A stretch of DNA of 64,000 bases from Neostapfia colusana (GCA_030760725.1 JASWHV010000010.1:33795760-33859759), one strand, 5' to 3'. Shown: positions 43,548-56,583, counted from the first letter of the stretch. Notes: generated from the sequence alone by a model not told the origin. A program made the numbers and translations.

Positions 43548-45281
43548 ATGACCAAGCTTCCTTCAGTGGCAAACTCTCCCCCTCTGCGTTCACGGCGAAC
43601 CGTGACCACTGGGGAGTACATGTCGACACACTCAGGACGGAGTGTGTCGGCACAAGCTGGTAGCCAGCAGCCGACTCCGGCGATGCAGGCTCCGACCAGT
43701 GTGAGATCTTCTGCAGCGCTGAGCATACACCATGGGGGTGCACTAGCTGCAGCAAGAGCACTGCTGCGCAACCCACCCGCAGGGGATGCGCCCCATTCAG
43801 CGACCCAGCAATGGGTCCGCGAGGTGGACCGCCTCGTTGTCACCGCCATGAACCCTTGTTTTCGGTGAAGACGGTGCCCAGGACAACCGGCTGTGTCGCT
43901 GACGCGCACGCCACGGTTGACGGGCTAACGGCGGACTCCAGCTCCTCGAGGCTTCTGTCGACGGACCTGAGAAGGGAGCTGGAACAGTGCCACTTGGGCC
44001 AGGACGCCCGGGTGTACCTCGAGCGATGCCGAGAAAGGCGTCGCAACCATGAGGCTGGCGACAGCATGTCGTCGGCCTCGACACAACCTGAAGGGCAGGC
44101 CTTCGCCACGCGAGCCCTGCCTCAGGCATATGCCGCGCAGCATATGCCACAACCATATGCGCCGCAAGCAGTGCCCCCGGTCTATGGTGCAGCCTTGCCC
44201 ATGCCGGGATACGTGGTGCCAAATGCGAACCATGCGTTCGCAGCGCCAATACCTGCAGCAGCAGGTGCAGGATGTGCGGCCCTTGCACCCCACCTTCGCT
44301 TCGCGAGGTGGCCGTGCAAGTTCCGGCTGCACCTGCCCGAGAAGTACGACGGTAGCGTCAATCTGGCGGAGTTCCTCCAGATCTACTCCACCACCGTACT
44401 TGCCGCAGGAGGGGACGAGGCTGTCATGGCCAACTACTTCCCCGTTGCCTTGACCGGCCCAGCTCGGTCTTGGCTAATGAATCTACCTCAGGGGTCCATA
44501 ACTTCCTGGGGAGAGCTCTGCCGGCAGTTCGTCGCCAACTTCGGCAGCTCCTACACCCGTCCCGGCACGGAGCTTGACCTCCACGCCATCAAGCAATAAC
44601 CTGGGGGAGTCGCTACGCTCTTTCATCCAGCGGTTCTCCCAGGTACGCAACACCATCCCACATATCCAAAGTGCCTCTGTGGTGGTGGCGTTCCGACACG
44701 GTGTCCGGGACGAGAAAATGCTTGAGAAGCTCACGACCAGAGAGGTCCGCGACGTCTCTGAGCTCTTCAGTCTGGCGGACAAATGCGCCAGAGCAGCTGA
44801 AGGGCGGAACTGGCACTCTTTGCCGACCTCCGAGCCAGGTGGACAACCCGGGTCTGGCGCTGCTGCCTATGGGGGTGGCAAGAAGGCCAAGAACCGGGGG
44901 AGTGGCAAGATGAGGTCGTCGTTCACAGCTCCCGTCGCCGCAGCAGCGACGGCTAGTGGAGCTCGGTGGCCACGCCCCGACAAAAGGCAGCGGCAGTCAC
45001 CGGCCCCAGACAGTGACCAGGGCGGACTATACCCCGTGCATGGCGCCGGCAACCATACTGCTGTCGAGTGCTGGGATATCCAGAGACTCGCAGAGCGCTT
45101 CCGCAAAGGAAGACAGCAGAGAGCTGAAGCACCGCCTTACCCTCAGAGGGATGGCAAACAGAAGGTCGATGCCCCAGTCACTGCCGCCCATCAGGTGGGG
45201 TTCCAGGAGCCTCAGCGTGTCATAAAGACAGTGCATAACGGTGAGGACTCCAGCTCTGACGGTGACGGGCCAGGGCGGTAG
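43548..45281 (+). pseudogene. gag: E7 gag (stops and frameshifts)
   Basis: Starts MTKLPSVANS at 43548. TGA at 43866-43868, a frameshift near 43910, TAA at 44597-44599 and a further frameshift near 44600 break it. The last frame (44574-45281) is open through VRDEKMLEKLTTREV, the knuckle region (here YPVHGAGNHTAVEC, first Cys changed to Tyr) and the acidic end SSSDGDGPGR. Type II gag. Confidence 0.9.
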
Positions 45282-45745
45282 CCAACTGCGGCACGCCTCC
45301 GTGCTTCGGACATACCTCCCGGGGGCCGCACAAGATCTGTCAACGCCTTGAAGGCCTTGCCAGAAGGGGAAGATGCCTTGGGTCATCCAAGACGAGCGCG
45401 GGTCCACCTACCCCTTGAAGGCCTTAGCCAGAAGGGGAGAACTCCCCGGGGGCCCCCAGGAGAAGCCGCGCAGGAGCTGATCCAGCGCGAAGATGACAAC
45501 CTCGTCGACGAGTCTCGGCTGCAGGTAACGCCCCACAACGCGCGGTCTCGGCTGATGCTCTAAGCACTACCGCCAAAGAACCGAACGCATCGGGGACCTG
45601 CGGGAGGGCAACCTGGTGTCGCGGCATGCTCTATTCCAAAAAGGACCCATAAACTCTCCCCCAGCAGGGAAGGTCCCTTCAGAATCATAAAAGCTGCCGC
45701 CCCAGGTACACATGCCTTTCAACCGAGCGTGGGATCCGTTCCCAA
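45282..45745 (+). pseudogene. E7 deletion junction and integrase tail
   Basis: Same arrangement as 22066-22530 in E4: CCTTGAAGGCCTT boxes, then QREDDNLVDESRLQ, NARSRLML and a REGPF piece. The enzyme core of pol is missing. Confidence 0.8.
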
Positions 45746-46792
45746 AAGACTATTGCCATGAAGCAACACTGTAAGTCCTACTTCCCGAGCATCAGTAGAA
45801 CAGGGTTATTCCCTTCTGTAACAAATCCCATAAAATTTAGGAACAGAGCTTGGGGCAGCTAAGTCTCGAGGGACGGTACAGGACTACGTCCAGTTTAGCC
45901 TGGTTCTGACCCTAAGCGCGTAGAGTCTTGCTTCCCTTGTAGACGAGGCGGAATATTGCCTCCATGTACAGCCAGAATTCCATCTATGGGCACGAATACA
46001 GAGACCTGTTCTACTTAGCTCTCTCATGCGCTCATTTAAATTATGCAAATGATCGCACTATCTTTGTATGTTCATCGTACATCTAGCTCCCCCTCTCCTG
46101 CGCTAATCCATAGTCGGCAATCGCTATCCTACCGAAGGCGGCTGCGTTTGAGGCACCTGCCGATGGCCGAGTGAGTCTCTCGGGCCTCCCCCAGTCAGGT
46201 GTTGCGGTGCCAGTTGGTTACCTTCAGGAAAGGCCTGCGTTGTGCATGGAGGGTCCAGGGTGCGTATCCAGCTTAGCAGGCCATGAGCCCAAAGCATGCG
46301 CATCCTGCCCTCCGGAGGTACAGGGGAGTACAACCGCTTTGCCTGGTCATGAACCCAAAGCACGTGCACTCTGCTTCCCCAGCGCATGGCCCGGTACTAG
46401 GGATCGGACGGCTGTACCCGGACCTCGGAGGGAGCCGGAGCTCCGGCGCCTCGTGCACAGAATTGCCCAAGCCCCGTGTCCAGCATGGCCGGAGCTCCAG
46501 CCTCTTAAGGAGGGGCTCCGGACCCGCCACGTGGCAGGCAGATTTGGAGCTCCCCATGGGGCGAGACCGGAGACCCCCGGGGGCCCCTAACACGGTTAGG
46601 ACCCGGGGAAGGTGTCTATGCGGAACACCGAGATTGGAGATGGCCTCTGAATACCTTGCGGAGCTAAGGACTCAGTCAGGCAAAGCCAGGAAGGAGAGAA
46701 AAAGCATCACAGACACAGATATCTAAAAGGGTCGAACTAAGCGAGGCTCCATGAGCTGGACTACAGACTCGATAAAAAGGGAGAAACAAGCC
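45746..46792. other. E7 conserved noncoding region
   Basis: AT-rich patch near 46030, the 87-codon minus-strand frame with ATG (46124-46387) and the opposite plus-strand frame (46171-46590). The palindromic module is reduced to about 90 bp (46490-46580) by deletion compared with E4. Confidence 0.6.
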
Positions 46793-48514
46793 CTAAGGAC
46801 CTCCCGGCTCCAGCCGGAACCTTGCGGCTACAAGGGCGGCCACATCCTCGACTTGTGCCCTGGCAGCTTGTTCCCGCTCTGCGGCTGGGCCCTCTCTCGC
46901 TGGTTCTAGCGAGAAAGAGGGGTCGCGGCTCTTAAAGCATGCCAGCACATATGAGGCGACCTCTAAGGCTAGGCCGCGTCCCTCGGCCTCAAGCTCGCTG
47001 GCGACCACCGAGTCTAGCCTGTCCAGCTTGGCGCCGATCGACTCCAGCGCGGGGATCACCTCCAACGCAGGGGCCGTGGCCCCCACCGGACTGAAGCCAA
47101 GAGGGATCAGGGCAGACCCCGCTCGATCCACGAAGCTCGAGACCGCAAGAGCCTCGGAGGACCGCAAGGCCGAAAGCTCCTCCACCTCGCGGCGGGCCGC
47201 CTGCAGAGCCTCCAGGTTCCTCTCGGAGAATTCCTTCTCCTTGGCTGCCAGGGAGCTCTCCCGAAGATGGAGAGTCTTGGCGAGCCTCTCCAACTCAGCA
47301 GCCTTGAAGTCGGCGGTCAACTCCCGGTCCAAGACCGCCCGGCGATCTCGGGAGACCTGTTCCTCCCTCATGTCCAGGTCTGCCTTCAGGATCTCCAGCT
47401 CCTCGATCCGAGCTCAAAGGTCATCCTCGCCCGCCACCAGCTGCGCGGCGACCCTCTCCGCCTCAGCTGCCGTGGAACACCCCCGTTCCTCAACGGCGAG
47501 TTCACGGTGCTCCAACTGCTGCCGTATCTCCACAGCAGCAGAGAGGCTCTCCTTGGCCCGGGCATGTGCCTCCAGGGCCTCCCTGTTGATCTGCCGTGAT
47601 TGGGTGTCCATGCGGTCGACATCCCGCTTCATCCGGTCGAGGAGCACTTCCCTGAAGTCGAGCAACTCCCGCCTGGAGTCGAGCTCGCTCTTAACCTTCG
47701 CGGTCCTCTCCCGCAAAAGGTTCCCCCAGGTGAGGAGGCGATCCCGTTCAACCATATACTCCTCCCGCTCGCGACCTATTGCAGCCAAGACCTGCCCAAC
47801 GCTCGTCTCGGCAAGTGTGAAGGCATCCGGCAGGGGCAATGGAGCAACAGAGGCCGGGACAGTCCCCCCGACCTCCTCTATCACCTCGTCCTCAAGAGGA
47901 GTCGACGCACCAGCAACTGAGACGAGACGCCGATCAGGAGAAGCTGGCGCCGAAGCTCTGGCAGCCGGACCTGCCGGGCTCTCTTCAACTTCTGGCTCCT
48001 TGACCTGTGGAGGGGGGCGAGCCGGGGAAGGCGGCGCTGGAGTAAAGGCCGGGCAGCCTGGTGCAGGGTCGACCTGCGCTGGCTTGGGGGCCGTGGTGGC
48101 CATCTCGGCAGCAAGAGACGACACCGCCGCGGAGTCCGGACACACCAGAACAGGAGAAGTTCGCGCTGGCCTGGGGGCCGTGGCAGTTGCCCCCGGCTCC
48201 GAGCGTAACGGCACTGACTCCCCGCAAGTCGGGGATGGCCGGGAAGCGCGGACACTCCAGCGGGCTCTGAACCCTGACTTCCGAGCCAGGGTATGACTCC
48301 CAGAGCCCGCTACCGTCACTGACGGCCGCTCCGCAGTCACTTGAACTGGCGGAACAGGGGACGCCCCAGAAGCTTCCCCCAGCGCATCAGCCCGGGGCCT
48401 CTTCGAGTCGCCACCGGAGGGAGTGCCAGGCACCCCAGATTCCCGACTTGGCACAGACGCCGGTGCTGGAGGAGATCGAGCGCGCTTCTTCTCTGATGGC
48501 GGGTTGGAAGCCAT
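46793..48514 (-). pseudogene. E7 antisense coiled-coil ORF (one stop)
   Basis: 574 codons in one frame from ATG 48514 to the stop at 46793, with a 9-bp in-frame deletion near 47060 compared with E4. A single TGA near 47414 (CGA to TGA, a CpG-type change) splits it in the middle of the coiled coil. Otherwise it is very close to the E4 copy. Confidence 0.9.
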
Positions 48515-49003
48515 GGCGAGGGAGAACTCAAGGGAAAGAGAGCAAAAACACAAGAGTCCGAGAAGAAACGCAGAGAAGTGCGAAGGGAAGCCGCAATGTA
48601 GGTGAGACCCCCTCTAAAAACTTCCCGGGTGCAATTCCAAGCGATTCGGAACTCTTCGAATACACCGGATCGGCAACCGCCTTGGCTCCTAGACCGAGTG
48701 CCGATGACGGGTGGACCCAAGCCGCCCAACTAAGGCGGTGGGTCAAGGAGTCAGTCTCCTGAGAAGATGAGCCGGCAAGGCACTTTGGCGGTTCCCTAAG
48801 AAAGCGCTGCAACGTGCAGAAGTGGCAGTCTTGGGAACCGCCGCAGTAAAAGCAACCATCAAGTGAGCGCATGCTCCCACGATCCCGCGGCCGTTCGTGC
48901 TCCGACAGCGGTCAATTCGGGACTTAGAGAAAGTGCGGGGATCGGAAGAGACGGAGGTCCCACCTCGGGCTCGCTATCTCCCCCGAGATGGGTCTGGGGC
49001 CAC
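48515..49003. other. E7 antisense ORF upstream region and PPT side
   Basis: Homologous to 25645-26134 of E4. No extra feature is seen. Confidence 0.5.
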
Positions 49004-49572
49004 TCTCGGTACCTGAGATATGGGGTACCCCCGCGCACAGGAAGAAATGCCTAAGGAACCCACCCTTTTCCGCAGGGAGAGCTCTGAAGGCGCCACGCGT
49101 CCGGCGGGGCCGGACCTCCCTCTCCTCAGAGGAGAGCTCCGGGCCCGCCACGTGGCATACAGAAACTGGACCTCCCCCTCCGCGGGAGAGAGGTCCGAAG
49201 GCGCCACGCGTCCAGCGGGGCCGGACCTCCCCCTCCTTAGAGGAGAGCTCCGGGCCCGCCGCATGGCCGACAGAAGCTGAGCCTCCCCCTCCGCGGCGAG
49301 AGGTCCGGAGGCTCCACGTGCCCCGCAGGCCGGACCCTTCTCTCCTCAGAGAAGGGCTCCGGGCCCGCCACATGGCCAGAAGAACGGTGCTGCCTGCCCC
49401 CGAGAGATAGGAAGCGGGCGTAAAGACGCCCCATACCTTGCCCGTACAAGGTATTCAAGGCCCGCGTCTTCCCAAGATGCGGAGACGCGGAGTATGCCTC
49501 TGTCAGGTGCCGTTGCGACCAGTCGCATCACAGACAGGCGCGCGATGTCAGAACCTGCCAGCCAATAAATAC
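49004..49572 (+). repeat. E7 3' LTR, left piece
   Basis: Begins TCTCGGTACC (one base changed from TGTCGG) and runs through the U3 modules to AATAAATAC, where E8 is inserted. It continues at 56056. Confidence 0.93.
49568..49572 (+). repeat. Target site duplication of E8 (AATAC)
   Basis: AATAC at 49568-49572 recurs at 56051-56055. The restored LTR reads CCAATAAATACCGCGACAAG, as in the siblings. Confidence 0.94.
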
Positions 49573-50697
49573 TATCGGTACCCTCGATATGGGGTACCCC
49601 CGCGCACAGGGTAAAATGCCTAAGGTACTCGCCCTTCTCCGTCGGAAGAGCTCCGAAGGCGCCACGCGTCCGGCGGGGCCGGACCTCCCTCTCCTCAGAG
49701 GAGAGCTCCGGGCCCGCCACGTGGCCTACAGAAGCCGGACCTCCCCCTCCGTGGGAGAGAGGTCCGAAGACGCCACGCATCCAGCGGGGCCGGACCTCCC
49801 TCTCCGCAGAGGAGAGCTCCGGGCCCGCCACGTGGCATACAGGAGCTGGACCTCCCCCTCCGCGGGGAGAGGTCCGGAGGCTCCACGTGCCCCACAGGCC
49901 GGACCCTTCTCGCCTCAGAGAAGGGCTCCGGACCCGCCACGTGGCCAGAAGAACGGTGCTGCCTGCCCCCGAGCGGTAGGTAGCGGGCGTAAAGGCGCCC
50001 CACACCTTGCCCGTACAAGGTATTCAAGGCCCGCGTCTTCCCAAGACGCGGAAACGCGGAGCACGCGTCTGTCAGGTGCTGTTGCACCCAGTCGCATCAC
50101 AGACTGGCACGCGGTGTCAGAACCTGCCAGCCAATAAACGCCGCGACAAGACATCCCATGCCGCCTGCGCCGTCATCATTCACTACGACTAGCATGCGGC
50201 ATGGGCAGGGCTACAAGACGAAGACTTAGAAGCCTTCGGCAGAGACAACTACCGGCATAACTGCAGATACGGTAGATATCAGTCAATCTCCCCGGGACCA
50301 CCTGTCGGGTCCCGGCCCCCCTTGTAAGCCACCCGAGTCTTGGACTATAAAAGGCTCGGGTAGGCGACGTTAGCAGGGGTTCGGACTATAGCCATCCGCA
50401 CCCCTGGGTTCGCATTCTGCAACTCATACGCTAGCCATATACTCTCAAGCTGTAACTCACCCCCAAGCTCAGGCCCCCGGCCCTGAGCAGCAAGCAATAC
50501 AGCGAGCTCCATAGCTCGCCGTGGACGTAGGGTTTTACGCTCCGGCGGCCTGAACCACGTAAAACTTCCCGTGTCAAGCTCTCACTAACTCGTCCATCCG
50601 CGCAAGCTCTCCGCTAGGAACTAGCCCCTCCAAAAAAAGAACCTCCGCGGGCTGCCCAGTGCAGGCCCGGGGGAAGTGTCGATCGCACACTTCGACA
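49573..50697 (+). repeat. E8 5' LTR
   Basis: 1,125 bp. The first bases are TATCGG (mutated TGTCGG), the end CACTTCGACA. It carries the type III insertion at about 50380-50410. TATAAAAGG lies near 50346. Confidence 0.95.
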
Positions 50698-50699
50698 TT

Positions 50700-50718
50700 T
50701 GGCGCGCCAGGTAGGGGG
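50700..50718 (+). other. E8 primer-binding site
   Basis: TGGCGCGCCAGGTAGGGGG, the majority sequence of the family. Confidence 0.82.
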
Positions 50719-50754
50719 CTTTTCCCCTAGCGCGACGAGTTTCCGCCGACAAAG

Positions 50755-52930
50755 ATGACCAAGCTTCCTTCAGCGGCAAACTCTCCCCCCTCGCCTCAGC
50801 GGCAAACCGCGACCAGGGGGGAGTACATGTCGACACACTCGGGACGGAGTGTGTTGGTACAAGCTGGGAGCCAGCAACCGGCTCTGGCAGTGCCGACCCC
50901 GGCAATGCAGGCTCCAACCAGCGTCAGGCCTTCAGTAGCGCCGGGCGTACCCGGTGGGGGTGCGCTAGCAGCAGCAAGGGCGCTACTGCACAATCCGCCT
51001 GCTGGGGACGCGCCTCAGGCGGCGACCCAGCAGTGGATTCGCGAGGTGGACCGTCTCGTCGTCACCGCCGCGAACCCTCGACTTCGACGGGGACGACGCT
51101 CCGGCCAACCGGCTGTGTCGCTGATGCGCACGCCGACGGTTGACGGGCAGACGGCAGACTCCAGCTCCACCAGGCTTCCGTCGACGGACCTGGGGCAGAG
51201 CCGGAGCGATGCCACTTGGGCCAAGATGCCCGAGTGTTCTTCGAGCGACGTCGAGAAAGGCGTCGCAACTATGAGGCTGGCGACAGTATGACGTCGGCCT
51301 CGACCCAGCCTGAAGGGCAGATCTTCCCCATGCGAGCTCTGCCCCAGGCATACGCCGCGCAGCATATGCCACAACCTATTGCCCTGCAAACGGCGTCCCC
51401 GGTCTATGGAGCAGCCTTGCCCATACCGGGGCACAATGTGCCAGCGGCGAACCAAGCGTTCGCGGCACCAATACCTGCACTGGGAGCCAGCAACCGGCTC
51501 TGGCAGCGCCGACCCCGGCAATGCAGGCTCCGACCAGTGTCAGGTCTTCTGTAGCGCTGGGCGTACCCGGCGGGGGTGCGCTAGCCGCAGCAAGAGCGCT
51601 GCTACTCAATCCGCCTGCTGGGGACGCGCCTCAGGCAGCGACCCAGCAGCGGATTCGCGAGGTAGACCGTCTCGTCGTCGCCGCCGCAAACCCTCGACTT
51701 CAGCGGGGACGACGCTCCGGCCAACCGGCTGTGCCGCTGATGCGCACACCAATGGTTGACGAGCAGACGGCAGATTCCAGCTCTACCAGGCCCCAGTCGA
51801 CGGATCTGAGGACAGAGCTGGAACGGTGTCACTTGGGCCAGGATACCCGGATGTACCTCGAGCGACGTCAAGAAAGTCGTCGCACTCAAGAGGCTGGCGA
51901 CAGCATGACGTCGGCCTCAACCAAGCCTGAAGGGCAGATCTTCGCCACGCGAGCTCTGCCCTAGGTGTACGCCGCAGCATAAGCCACAACCATGTGCTCT
52001 GCAAGCGGCGTCCCCGGCCTATGGCGCAACCTTTCCCATACCGGGGTACACTGTGTCAGGCGCAACCAAGCGTTCGCGGCACCAATACCTGCACTGGGAG
52101 CCAGCAACCGGCTCTGGCAGCGCCGACCCCGGCAATGCAGGCTCCGACCAGTGTCAGGTCTTCAGTAGAGCTGGACGTACCCGGCGGGGGTGCACCAGCC
52201 GCAGGAAGAGCGCTACCGCACGATCCGGCTGTTGGGGACGCACCTCAGGCAGCGACCCAGCAGTGGATTCGCGAGATAGACAGGAGCAGGATGTACGGCC
52301 CTGGAGCCCCACCTCCGCTTCACAAGGTGGCCGCGCAAGTTTCGGCCGCACCTGCCGGAGAAGTACGACGGCAGCGTCAATCCGGCGGGGTTCCTCCAGA
52401 TCTACTCCACCGCCGTACTTGCCGCAGGAGGGGATGAGGCCGTCATGGCCAATCTACTTCCCCATCGCCTTGACCGGCCCGACCCGATCTTGGCTGATGA
52501 ACCTCCCTCGGGGTTCCATAACTTCCTGGGGAGAGCTCTGCCGACAGTTCATCACCAACTTCGGCAGCACCTACACCCGTCCCGGCACGGAGCTTGACCT
52601 CCAAGCCATCAAGCAACAACCTGGGGAGTCGCTGCGCTCCTCTATCCAGCGGTTCTCCCAGGTACGCAACACCATTCCACATATTCAAAGTGCTTCTTTG
52701 GTGGCGGCACTTCGACAGTGTCCAGGACAAGAAGATGCTTGAGAGGCTTGCAACCAGAGAGGTCTGCGATGCCTCCGAGCCCTTCAGCCTGGCGGATAAG
52801 TGCGCCAGAGCAGCCGGAGGGCGGAGCTGGCACTCACTGCCAGCTTCCGAAGCCGGAAGACAGCCCGAAGACGGCGGAGTTCAAGCTGAGCTCCTGACCA
52901 CGTCAGACAGCCAAGAGCCAAGCACTGGCT
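50755..52930 (+). pseudogene. gag: E8 gag with tandem duplications
   Basis: Starts MTKLPSAANS at 50755. The GSQQPAL landmark recurs near 50860, 51480 and 52095 (about 617 bp apart). The third unit is cut at about 52280 and jumps to the capsid-like part. Frames shift at the junctions and a frameshift occurs near 51195. The distal part (RSWLMNLP, SWGELCRQFITNFGS, FSLADKCARAAGG) ends in EAGRQPEDGG, fused to RNase H sequence. Type I gag (VPGGG, QAATQQWI). It cannot make a full Gag. Confidence 0.9.
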
Positions 52931-53500
52931 GACTTCGTGGCCGAGTGGACGCCAACGAAGGCTGACCCAGGGGGCCGCAAAGACGGTGAACCAAAGTACC
53001 GAGCTCCGGTCTTCAACGGGCCTCACTGGACGCTCTTCTTTGATGGCTCCTCGTGAAAGCACGGGGCCGGTGCCAGCGTACTGCTTCTCATGCCATCCGG
53101 GGAGCAGTTTGGGTACATGGTGCGTCTCAATTCCAAGGCAACCAACAACTTGGCAGAGTATGAAGCATTCATCTTTGGCCCAAAAGACAGTCCTGTCTTT
53201 GGGCGCTCGCCAGCTGTTGGCACAGGGCGACTCCCAGCTAGTTATCAAGCAAGTTAAGGGTGAATGCTCCTACAAAGACCCACAACTAGCTGCTTATCTG
53301 CTCCACGTGCGGATGTTGGAGAAGAATTCCTCGCCTTGGACCTGCGCCATGTACCGCGCGCTGGCACGGCCGCAGCGGACAACCTCTCAACGAAGACCTC
53401 CATCGGAGCCCCCACGCACGAAGGAGTCTTCGAGAGGTCGTTGCTGCGGTCCACAGCCCGGCCCGCCGAGCCGGGCGAAGGGGGCTGAACCAGTGCCATG
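52931..53500 (+). pseudogene. E8 RNase H end and aRH remnant
   Basis: Pieces ALADFVAEWTPTKADPGG, HWTLFFDGSS, GASVLLLMPSGEQFGYMVRL, NLAEYEAFIFG and FLALDLRHVPRAGTAAADNL match the E6 aRH. Stops and frameshifts interrupt it (a TGA after FFDGSS). Confidence 0.82.
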
Positions 53501-54170
53501 AAGCTAGGCAGTCCCGGCGGCCCTGGATGCCGCCAAAGGATCGTAAGAGTCACTGGGGACTCCGTGCAACCCAGCGCTCGAGATCCAGAAGCTCAAGTAG
53601 CCCCGATGCATGGACCACGGAGGTCTGGGACTCCTTGAAGGACATCCTTCCTGATGAACGTGCATCCACTGAACGGGTGGTGCGGTGGCTAAGTGCTACG
53701 CGCTGGTATCTTTACTGGCGTGGCGCCACGACATCCTATTGCGGTGCATAACCCAGGAGGAAAGCTGCGACTAGCTCGCAGTAGTCCAAGGAGGCGAGTG
53801 CTGGGAACGCTCATCGTCCCGCACGTTGGTCAGATAAGCCACCCGGCATGGCTCCTACTGATCGAGAGCCACCTGGACACCGTCAAACTGGTTAGGGATG
53901 CAATGCGTGCCAAGTCCATGCCAAGCGGACCCACACAACCGGTGCAGACACGCACCCAGAGCCGTCGGGGGATACCGGCTCCTCCATGTTGAGGGCCAAC
54001 CGGACTTCCCAGGGCCGGGTCACGGGAACTACCCTTCCACATGGTATGCAGGGCCGAAGCCATGCTTCCCCCTGATATAGCCATGGAGGGTCTCCCCGTG
54101 TCCAGCGTACGACGAAGCCACGCATGACCCGCTCTGCGTGAAGACAGGCGCTCCGACGCCACCCCAGTAA
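53501..54170 (+). pseudogene. E8 integrase remnants
   Basis: ILPDERAS and FHMVCRAEAMLPPDIAM survive. The DDE core is deleted, as in E3. Confidence 0.7.
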
Positions 54171-54639
54171 GTTCACCATGCTTACTTAGGTGTTTATTTA
54201 TTACGCATTAATTTATATGAACACCTCCCCACGCTCTAGACAGTGTGCGTCCATTGTACACTTGGTTCCTCTTTCCTGCTCTCATGCATAGTCGATATTT
54301 GCCGTCCTGCCGAAGGCGGTAGTGCTTGGGGTACCGGCCAGAGGCCCGGTGGCCTTCTGGGTCTCCCCCTGTAAGGGTACTGTACCGCCAGTTGGTCTCC
54401 TCTGAGAAAAGACCTATGCTAAACCGGGGGGTCAGGAGCCTTGCTTTGCCCAGTCTTGCACCCAAAGCATGCACACTCTGCCCCCCGGCGCTGCGGTCTG
54501 AGTACCAGGGGGCCGGACGGTTACACCCTGACTGGGGCTGGGGCCAGACCTCCGGGACCAAGTGCACTGGATTACCTAAGCCCCGTATTCCGGCCTGGGA
54601 CAGTAAGCCAAATGAGACTAAGGGATAGGAAAGGGGGGA
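54171..54639. other. E8 conserved noncoding region
   Basis: AT-rich patch near 54190-54220 and a 100-codon frame (54326-54628, +) open at the same length in E3 (17162-17464, -). Confidence 0.55.
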
Positions 54640-54958
54640 CCACTGAGCAGTTCCGGACCTCCGCCCCCACAGCTGGGCCGAGCTCCGAGGCCAGCCCTTG
54701 CCCTCCTTTTAGAGGCGAGCGCTGACGCCGGACCTCACGCCCTTCGCTGGCCTGAGCTCCGATGACTTCCGGACTCCGCCACTACAGCCGGGCCGAGCTC
54801 CGATGTCAGGCTTCACCCTCTCCTAAGAGGCTGAACATCAAAGCCGTCAAGACCCTGCCAGCACAGGGAGTACTAAGGACAAGAAAGTGCGTCGATCAGA
54901 AGAGACAAAGGTCCCACCTCGGGCTCGCTATCTCCCCCGAGATGGGCCCGGAGGCCAC
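54640..54958. repeat. E8 115-bp repeat remnant and PPT side
   Basis: About one and a half units of the array seen in E3 (CTGGCCTGAGCTCC, GCCGAGCTCCGA words) at 54640-54830, then the spacer and GATGGGCCCGGAGGCCAC beside the LTR. Confidence 0.75.
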
Positions 54959-56050
54959 TGTCGGTACCCTCGATATGGGGTACCCCCGCGCACAGGGTAA
55001 AATGCCTAAGGTACTCGCCCTTCTCCGCCGGGAGAGCTCCGAAGGCGCCACGCGTCCGGCGGGGCCGGACCTCCCTCTCCTCAGAGGAGAGCTCCGGGCC
55101 CGCCACGTGGCATACAGAAGCCGGAACTCCCCCTCCGTGGGAGAGAGGTCCGAAGACGCCACGCGTCCAGCGGGGCCGGACCTCCCTCTCCGCAGAGGAG
55201 AGCTCCGGGCCCGCTACGTGGCATACAGGAGCTGGACCTCCCCCTCCGCGGGGAGAGGTCCGGAGGCTCCACGTGCCCCGCAGGCCGGACCCTTCTTGCC
55301 TCAGAGAAGGGCTCCGGACCCGCCACGTGGCCAGAAGAACGGTGCTGCCTGCCCCCGAGCGGGAGGTAGCGGGCGTAAAGGCGCCCCACACCTTGCCCGT
55401 ACAAGGTATTCAAGGCCCGCGTCTTCCCAAGACGCGGAAACGCGAAGCACGCATCTGTCAGGTGCTGTTGCGCCCAGTCGCATCATAGACTGGCACGCGG
55501 TGTCAGAACCTGCCAGCCAATAAACGCCGCGACAAGACATCCCATGCCGCCTGCGCCGTCATCAACCACTACGACTAGCATGCGGCATGGGCAGGGCTAC
55601 AAGACGAAGACTTAGAAGCCTTCGGCAGAGACAACTACCGGCATAACTGCAGATACGGTAGATATCAGTCAATCTCCCCAGGACCACCTGTCGGGTCCCG
55701 GCCCCCCTTGTAAGCCACCCGAGTCTTAGACTATAAAAGGCTCGGGTAGGCGATGTTAGCAGGGGTTCGGACTCTAGCCATCCGCACCCCTGGGTTCGCA
55801 TTCTGCAACTCATACGCTAGCCATATACGCTCAAGTTGTAACTCACCCCCAAGCTCAGGCCCCCGGCCCTGAGCAGCAAGCAATACAGCGAGCTCCATAG
55901 CTCGCCGTGGACGTAGGGTTTTACGCTCCGGCGGCCTGAACCACGTCCATCCGCGCAAGCTCTCCGCTAGGAACTAGCCCCTCCGAAAAAAGAACCTCCA
56001 CGGGCTGCCCAGTGCAGGCCCGTGGGAAGTGTCGATCGCACACTTCGACA
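54959..56050 (+). repeat. E8 3' LTR
   Basis: 1,092 bp, TGTCGGTACC to CACTTCGACA. It lacks about 30 bp near 55947 (the GTAAAACTC block), otherwise closely similar to the 5' LTR. Confidence 0.95.
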
Positions 56051-56055
56051 AATAC

Positions 56056-56583
56056 CGCGACAAGACATCCCATGCCGCCTGCGCCGTCATCAACCACTAC
56101 GACTAGCATGCGGCATGGGCAGGGCGGCAAGATGAAGACTCAGAAGCCTTCAACCAGAGACAACTACCGGCATAATTGCAGACACGGTAGATAATAGACA
56201 ATCTTCCCGGGACCACCTGTCAGGTCCCGGCTCCCCTTGTAAGCCGCCCGAGTCTTGGACTATAAAAGGCTCGGGTAGGTGACGATAGCAGGGGTTCGCA
56301 CTTTGCAACTCATACACTAGCCATACGCCCTCAAGCTGTAACTCACCCCCAAGCTCAGGACTCTGGCCCTGAGCAGCAAGCAATACAGCGAGCTCCATAG
56401 CTCGCCGTGGACGTAGGGTTTTATGCTCCGGCGGCCTGAACCACCTAAAACTCGCCGTGTCAAGCTCGTACTAACTCGTCCATCTGCACAAGCTCTCCGC
56501 TAGGAACTAGCACCACCGGAAAAAGAACCTCCACGGGCTGCCCAGTGCAGGCCCGGGGGAAGTGTCGACTGAACACTTCGACA
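56056..56583 (+). repeat. E7 3' LTR, right piece
   Basis: Continues the LTR interrupted at 49572 with CGCGACAAGACATCCC, the TATAAAAGG region near 56261, and ends CACTTCGACA at 56583, followed by the GTGGT duplication. Confidence 0.94.

Larger units (their letters stand above)
49573..56050 (+). mobile_element. E8: type III non-autonomous element, innermost layer
   Basis: 6,478 bp. LTRs 49573-50697 and 54959-56050, PBS, gag with ~617-bp duplications, the gag-RNase H junction, aRH remnant, integrase scraps, conserved noncoding region and about 1.5 units of the 115-bp repeat. It shares with E3 the deletion junction, the gag duplications and the LTR insertion, so both descend from one deleted master copy. 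Confidence 0.94.
42395..56583 (+). mobile_element. E7: type II non-autonomous element, 3' LTR split by E8
   Basis: 5' LTR 42395-43490, PBS, broken gag, integrase tail, conserved region, antisense coiled-coil ORF with one stop, and the 3' LTR in two pieces (49004-49572 and 56056-56583). Its own length is about 7.7 kb. It has the same deletion structure as E4. Confidence 0.94.
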